Assembly: GCF_003096635.1 (NCBI RefSeq)
Contig: NZ_QEKV01000001.1
Coordinates: forward strand, 71,534-135,533
Reading direction: 5' to 3'
Length of the DNA: 64,000 bases
DNA from: Ezakiella coagulans
GTDB taxonomy: Bacteria > Bacillota > Clostridia > Tissierellales > Peptoniphilaceae
Shown here: one piece after another, positions 59,408-64,000 of the stretch
How positions within the stretch are numbered: the first letter of the stretch is position 1
How the letters are laid out: each line of letters opens with the position of its first letter
Made by a program: the position numbers and the translations under genes
Notes under the pieces: model-generated
What the model saw: only the letters and a program-made list of their open reading frames with translations
The model's database searches: none
Told to the model about the DNA's origin: nothing

Positions 59408-60964
59408 ATGGGAAAAAATAACTACGAAAATGCAAAATATTGGGCGATGCTCGTGAGCGTCTTTCTGATGATTTCAAAAGTGATGGGATTTTTCAGAGAC
59501 GTATTGACGGCGCGCTCTTTCGGTGCCGGTCACGAATCGGACGCATACTTCACGGCGATGAGCGGAATCATAATTGTCATCGGAGCACTCGGTGCGGGTC
59601 TTCAAACTACACTTGTGCCGATTTTTTCGGATATAAAGAAAAACCATGGCCGCGAAGGGAAAAATAAATATTTCAGCAATATATTAAGCGTCACACTTCT
59701 CGTGATGACTATAATAACTGTTTTGATGTTCGCACTTGCGGGACCTTTTGCAAGAATTCTTGCAATCGGCTACGAAGGCGAGATGCACGATCTTATTGTG
59801 TTTTTAATAAGACAAGGTCTTCCAATTGGAATATTTTTGGGCATCACTTATGTTTCAAATGCATATCTTCAAAGCGACGAGGTCTACGGACCGCACGCTT
59901 TGATGGGGATACCGTACAATCTTATTTTTATAATTTATCTTTTGGTTGCAAAAAAACCGACGGTCGTTGGACTTATGAATGTGACGATGCTTGCATCTGC
60001 ATCGCAATTTTTGATACAGCTCCCGGCACTTCGCAGCAGAAGACTTCGCTTTAAATTCAATTTAAATTTTAATGACGCATATTTAAAACGCACATTTATT
60101 TTGGTTGTGCCGATAATTATTTCGAGCACCGTGAGCCAAATAAATATTATGATTGACAAGACACTTGCGTCGACGTTGACAGAAGGGGCGATTTCCGCTC
60201 TTAACTATGCAAACAAAGTAAACACACTTGTTGTAAGTGTATTTGTCGTTGCAATCACGACTGTTGTTTTTCCGAAACTAACTAATGCGGTTTTAAAGAG
60301 GGACGTAAAGGAAACGGGTACACTTTTTTCTTCTAGTGTAAATCTTGTTCAGCTCGTGACGATTCCTGCGGCAATCGGACTCATTGTTTTGAATCGCCCG
60401 ATTATTGGCATTCTTTTTCAAAGGGGAGCGTTCGATGAAAAAGCGACGATCCTAACGAGCGGCGCGCTTCTTTTCTATGCGCCGGGACTCATAGGACAGT
60501 CTTTAAGAATGTGTTTTGAAAATATGTTCTATTCATATCAACAGACGAAAATCCCGATGTACACGGGTTTTCTTACCGTCATATTAAATATTATTTTCAA
60601 TCTTATTTTAATTAAACCTTTGGGACACAGAGGGCTTGCACTTGCGACATCGCTTTCAATGCTAATCACAAGTATAATCATGTATTTTATAATAAGAAAA
60701 AAAGTTAAATTCAACGAAAAAGAAACTCTATTAACATTTTTAAAAATTCTATTAAGCGGGATTCTGATGGGTGTTGCGACACACTTTATGTGGAAGGCGT
60801 TCACACCTATGATGACCTCGAGAATGAAAGAAGTTATGTTTTTGTTTGTGACGATAATGATTGCAATTTTGATTTATATATTATCGACGATGCTTTTTGG
60901 TGTAAAAGATACGAGAACTCTAGTTGCAACATTAAAAAGAAAGTTTGGTAGAAAAAATGCGTAG
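59408..60964 (+). CDS. murJ: Lipid II flippase MurJ
   Basis: 518 residues with about 14 membrane segments of the MVF/MOP superfamily. The N-terminal GFFRDVLTARSFGAGHESDAYFTA and PIIISSTVSQINIMIDKTLASTL (split near residues 30-50 and 235-258), plus the LFQRGAFDEKAT loop, are MurJ hallmarks. It moves the cell-wall precursor lipid II across the membrane. The next gene starts within its last 8 bp. Confidence 0.94.
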   Translation: MGKNNYENAKYWAMLVSVFLMISKVMGFFRDVLTARSFGAGHESDAYFTAMSGIIIVIGALGAGLQTTLVPIFSDIKKNHGREGKNKYFSNILSVTLLVMTIITVLMFALAGPFARILAIGYEGEMHDLIVFLIRQGLPIGIFLGITYVSNAYLQSDEVYGPHALMGIPYNLIFIIYLLVAKKPTVVGLMNVTMLASASQFLIQLPALRSRRLRFKFNLNFNDAYLKRTFILVVPIIISSTVSQINIMIDKTLASTLTEGAISALNYANKVNTLVVSVFVVAITTVVFPKLTNAVLKRDVKETGTLFSSSVNLVQLVTIPAAIGLIVLNRPIIGILFQRGAFDEKATILTSGALLFYAPGLIGQSLRMCFENMFYSYQQTKIPMYTGFLTVILNIIFNLILIKPLGHRGLALATSLSMLITSIIMYFIIRKKVKFNEKETLLTFLKILLSGILMGVATHFMWKAFTPMMTSRMKEVMFLFVTIMIAILIYILSTMLFGVKDTRTLVATLKRKFGRKNA

Positions 60965-61850
60965 AATATTTGCTCTAATAATTGCGGCATTTGTTGTCGT
61001 TTTTGCACTATTTTTAATTTTTAACGGGGAGAAAGAGTCGAACTACAAGCCGATAGTTTTGGACAGCGAGAGAAATGGTGAAAACGAGATAAATAATCCC
61101 ATGGATTTTAAGCTTGACGGAGTGAGTGTAGACAAGCGTTTTGACGGCGAGTACGAAATGCAAAACAGTATTGACGGTTATGTGAAAAATTTGAGTGAGT
61201 CCTCAAAAATAAATGAAAATGCAAAAAATATTCTCGACAATCGTGCACACATTGGAGATACAATGCTCAAACTTGCGTCGAACAGAGTGGATGCAATAAA
61301 TTTTGTTTTCTACAAAGACGAATATAAGGACAGATATGTCGAAAGCTACACCGAAAGTTCTCCGCTTGGTCGCAATGTACCGCTTTTTATACAGTGGGAC
61401 CCGAGATGGGGATATAAAATGTATGAGGACTACTTCGCAATCATCGGTTGCGGACCGACTTCGGTTGCGATGCTTTTAAACGCATACGGAGAAAAGAAAA
61501 CTCCAATCGACCTTATGAATGAAATGGTTGCAAGTGGTGCATATTTGAAAGATTTAGGAACAAGTTGGGAGGGAATCAAGAAAACTCTTCGAGATCATGG
61601 CCTCAATGTTTCGGAGATTCCTTTGGGCGAAAATAAATTTAAAAATGTTTTAAATGAAGGCAAACAAATTCTCCTTTCGATGAGAGAAGGAAAATTTACA
61701 ACCGGCGGACACTACATGATTTTGGTAGGCGCGACGGAGGACGGAAAGTTTATATTAAACGACCCGAATTCTGTGAGATACTCAGTGAAAACTTGGGACT
61801 ATAGCGAACTCCAAAATGAAATAAAGGGTTGTTGGAGCGTCGGAAAATAA
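60957..61850 (+). CDS. Membrane-anchored or secreted C39-like peptidase
   Basis: 297 residues from the ATG at 60957 (8-bp overlap with murJ; a TTG four codons earlier is possible). An N-terminal membrane helix (~4-23) is followed by a ~110-residue linker. A peptidase C39-like (PF13529-type) domain then has VPLFIQWDPRWGYK, IIGCGPTSVAMLLNA (catalytic Cys ~160), GGHYMILVG (His ~255) and FILNDPNS. Related proteins act on cell-wall or secreted peptides; the substrate here is unknown. Its coupling to murJ suggests an envelope role. Confidence 0.85.
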   Translation: MRRIFALIIAAFVVVFALFLIFNGEKESNYKPIVLDSERNGENEINNPMDFKLDGVSVDKRFDGEYEMQNSIDGYVKNLSESSKINENAKNILDNRAHIGDTMLKLASNRVDAINFVFYKDEYKDRYVESYTESSPLGRNVPLFIQWDPRWGYKMYEDYFAIIGCGPTSVAMLLNAYGEKKTPIDLMNEMVASGAYLKDLGTSWEGIKKTLRDHGLNVSEIPLGENKFKNVLNEGKQILLSMREGKFTTGGHYMILVGATEDGKFILNDPNSVRYSVKTWDYSELQNEIKGCWSVGK

Positions 61851-61858
61851 TTTGAATC

Positions 61859-61898
61859 AAAATCCGTTGGGGTGATTACACTTCTTCGGATTTTTTTG
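61859..61898 (+). terminator. Terminator after the C39-like peptidase gene
   Basis: AAAATCCG/CGGATTTT with a 20-base loop containing GTG-ATTA-CAC, followed by a T-run. Confidence 0.75.
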
Positions 61899-61993
61899 TG
61901 AATATGTATGCGTATGATTGCATGCGAATATGTGTATATAAAGTTATTTGCAAATAGCTATATAAAACAAACTGCAATTTTTCAATTTCGCAC

Positions 61994-62020
61994 AAAAAAA
62001 TAAGGAGCAAAGCCCCTTAT
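61994..62020 (-). terminator. Terminator of the C69 dipeptidase gene
   Basis: ATAAGG..GC/GC..CCTTAT stem with seven A on the left, which read as T on the minus-strand transcript. Confidence 0.75.
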
Positions 62021-62028
62021 CTTATAAA

Positions 62029-63528
62029 CTATGCGTCGCTTCTTGCAAAACCGTTTTTCATCTTGCAGCTTGCGGTGTATAAAACTTTTGCCAAAAGATC
62101 GTCGGTTTCAACTTTAAGTTTGTCGGCGATTTTTTGATTTGCTTTTTCGAGGAATTCTTGAACATCAGCCGGCTTATTTTCGAGGAAAGCTTCGTCGGTT
62201 TCAGTTAAAATTCTTGCAGTAACGCTGCCCGCTTTTTGTTGATAGCGTTCAATGTGTGAACTTGTGTCAGCGTAGTGTGCGTCGGCAAGTGCAGCAACGA
62301 TACGATTTGTCCAATAGAAATCATCAGTTGTCGGTTCGCCTGTTGTGTTCTTCAAATATGCCGGTGTGTCGTTTACATTTGAATAGAACGGAACAACCGC
62401 ATTAAACACATTACAGCCGAGGCTTAGCCATTCGACGGATTTGATTTCGTCAGGCATATAAGGTCTGATTTGAACAAGACCCATAACATTGTTTCTGTTA
62501 ATGCCGATTGGTCTGAATTTATTTCTTTGACGTTCGTCGCCATGTTTTCCATAGCAATCGTAATCTGTTCCTTGATAGTGGTGTGAAAGTGCATACTTGA
62601 TGTCTTCAACAGTGATCTTCTTTTCAGGGATAAGCATCCAAGGAATGTCATCGCTTTCAGGTCTGAAGTCCGCGTCAATTCCATCCCAATAATATGAGTT
62701 AGGATTGAAATATCTCATAAGAATCCAAGCACGCGGAGTGTTGTATGTGTGGTCAGCATCTGAGTGTGAACCGTATGCGTCACGAGGATTGATATTGCCG
62801 TCAAGACTCAAATCGAGGTGATACTTTTCGGTGAAATCCTTCAAATCTTTTGAGCACATAAATTCCTTTTGTTCGCCGTAAGCGTCTTCGAAATCAAAAT
62901 GGTCAAGACCGAGTTGGTTCGGCATGATTACATAGTGATCGTCCGGCACTCTTCTTGCCATCCAATTGTGACCGCCGATAGTTTCGAGCCACCAAATTTC
63001 ATTTTCATCTTGAAATGCGATACCATTCATTTCATAAGTGCCGTACTTTTCAAGGAGTGCACCGAGTCTTTCAGCACCTTCTCTTGCGGAGTTGATGTAT
63101 GGAAGAGTGATTGTAACCATATCTTCTTCGCCGATTCCGCCGAAAGCTTCTTCGACATAACCGTCTTCGCCCGGTTTTCCAACAGCTTTTACATATTCTA
63201 CAAGTGGATCTGCTGCGAGCACTCTTTCATTTGTTGTAAGCGTTTCGGTTGCAGTCATCGAAACATTCTTTTCGTTAACTCCGAAAGCCCCCCAAACTCC
63301 TTCGTCTTTTACCGCATTCGGCATGCATGTATATCTCATCGGATTGTCCGGCAAATCGATTTCAACTTTTGAAATCACTGATTTATATTTTCTCGGTTGT
63401 TCGTCAGGTTTAACAACCACGAACTTCTTCGGCGTGAATTGACCGCTCGGTGAATCTTCATTTCTTGCTACGAGTGTTGAACCGTCGTAGCTTGCGTTTT
63501 TACCTACTAAAATTGTTGTACAAGCCAT
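62029..63528 (-). CDS. pepD: C69-family dipeptidase (PepD)
   Basis: 499 residues. The Ntn-hydrolase start is M-A-C-T-T-I-L-V-G-K, with Cys3 as the likely nucleophile after processing, followed by DGSTLVARNEDS. Further C69 features are RYTCMPN, WGAFGVNEKNVSMTATET and AFQDENEIWWLETIGGHNW. It is a cytosolic dipeptidase and fits a peptide-using metabolism with the M29 aminopeptidase and the surface subtilase. AAGGAAG precedes the ATG. Confidence 0.93.
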   Translation of the reverse strand: MACTTILVGKNASYDGSTLVARNEDSPSGQFTPKKFVVVKPDEQPRKYKSVISKVEIDLPDNPMRYTCMPNAVKDEGVWGAFGVNEKNVSMTATETLTTNERVLAADPLVEYVKAVGKPGEDGYVEEAFGGIGEEDMVTITLPYINSAREGAERLGALLEKYGTYEMNGIAFQDENEIWWLETIGGHNWMARRVPDDHYVIMPNQLGLDHFDFEDAYGEQKEFMCSKDLKDFTEKYHLDLSLDGNINPRDAYGSHSDADHTYNTPRAWILMRYFNPNSYYWDGIDADFRPESDDIPWMLIPEKKITVEDIKYALSHHYQGTDYDCYGKHGDERQRNKFRPIGINRNNVMGLVQIRPYMPDEIKSVEWLSLGCNVFNAVVPFYSNVNDTPAYLKNTTGEPTTDDFYWTNRIVAALADAHYADTSSHIERYQQKAGSVTARILTETDEAFLENKPADVQEFLEKANQKIADKLKVETDDLLAKVLYTASCKMKNGFARSDA

Positions 63529-63718
63529 AATAATCTTCCTTTCTTTTATTCATTCATAATTTATTATACCCAAATTGGAAAAATAATATTAAATAAATTG
63601 CATGATAAAAATAAAAAAATTAGGCATATTAATTACAAATTCCAAGGACTGTGTTAAATATTTATATGCCTTTTACATGGTTTGCGACAAGTTTAAGTAC
63701 GCATAGAATGAACTTTAT

Positions 63719-63747
63719 TTGCAATAGAATAAAAATTAATGTATAAT
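63719..63747 (+). promoter_or_regulatory. Promoter of the MATE transporter gene
   Basis: TTGCAA (63719-63724), a 17-bp spacer, then TATAAT (63742-63747). The rest of the interval from 63529 is AT-rich, with nothing else visible. Confidence 0.6.
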
Positions 63748-63820
63748 TTAAATGATAGCACTTATGTTTATTAATTGTTTTACTTTGCGGTGCTATTTAT
63801 TTTTATATGGAGATGATTAA

Positions 63821-64000
63821 TTGGAGAAGAAAAGTTTTTATTCTAAAGCTATGAAAGTGGCGTGGCCATCGGTTTTAGAAAGTTTTTTTATAACGCTTAC
63901 GGGACTTATAGATACATTTATGGTCTCGAGTTTAGGAAAAGAAGCGATTGCGGCGGTTGGACTTACAAACCAACCGAAATTTATAGGACTCTCATTCTTC
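63821..64000 (+). CDS. MATE-family efflux transporter (N-terminal fragment)
   Basis: 60 codons before the window ends. It starts at TTG 63821, with GGAGATGA five bases upstream. The visible part (MKVAWPSVLESFFITLTGLIDTFMVSSLG split near residues 11-39, then AIAAVGLTNQP) is the first half of a MATE/NorM-type multidrug transporter with its first two membrane segments. The rest lies outside the window. Confidence 0.85.
   Translation, partial: MEKKSFYSKAMKVAWPSVLESFFITLTGLIDTFMVSSLGKEAIAAVGLTNQPKFIGLSFF

Noticed and set aside
62869-63372. Plus-strand frame of 167 codons opposite the C69 dipeptidase gene
   Set aside because: It is a shadow frame with no ribosome site or recognisable protein features.
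1-64000. tRNA and rRNA genes
   Set aside because: I looked for cloverleaf and rRNA-like sequence, especially around the translation genes, and found none; a tRNAscan run would settle small misses.

Overview
The window is AT-rich DNA from a low-GC, probably strictly anaerobic Bacillota (Firmicutes). SLH-anchored surface proteins, rubrerythrin, an M29 aminopeptidase, a TIGR00300-family pair, a proS T-box leader and many small lipoproteins together suggest the Tissierellia/Peptoniphilaceae (Peptoniphilus/Fenollaria-like). That placement is inference, since no rRNA or tRNA gene was found.

The first half (1-31 kb) alternates genes with seven gene-poor islands (1-588, 2020-2897, 7160-8384, 14760-15587, 18255-18952, 21007-22146, 30012-31048). 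The islands are built from a small set of structured repeat modules, named A-G here. Most are hairpins whose copies differ by compensatory changes, so the folded form appears to be what is conserved. Between them lie an AlbA_2/ATPase regulator, an S-layer-like SLH protein, a 2,124-residue SLH-anchored subtilase, a lipoate ligase - lipoyl synthase - NAD kinase operon, a two-gene AAA15 ATPase + RloB (Toprim-like) module that looks like a defence system, a DUF4300 lipoprotein, a selenium-type yedE-yedF-DUF3343 group, and an operon with an aminopeptidase, a CDF transporter and dihydrofolate reductase.

The middle (31-43 kb) is dominated by metal homeostasis. A minus-strand znuABC-type operon carries two unusual accessory proteins and has a Fur/Zur-like palindrome on its promoter. 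A plus-strand zinT-znuA-znuC-znuB operon lies downstream of a near-consensus Fur-type box. Between them are rubrerythrin, a TetR regulator with a DUF2871 membrane protein, an MFS transporter and a zinc-dependent phospholipase C-like protein.

The last third (43-64 kb) is mostly housekeeping. A T-box leader precedes a tightly packed run of proS, gltX, a WG-repeat lipoprotein, a 23S rRNA m5U methyltransferase, metG, tatD, rnmV and rsmA. After these come small redox proteins, a decayed patch (truncated matrixin protease, lipoprotein, TnpW-like remnant, duplicated 80-bp segment), a tandem TIGR00300 pair, DUF1294, murJ, a C39-like peptidase, a C69 dipeptidase, and the start of a MATE transporter cut by the window edge.
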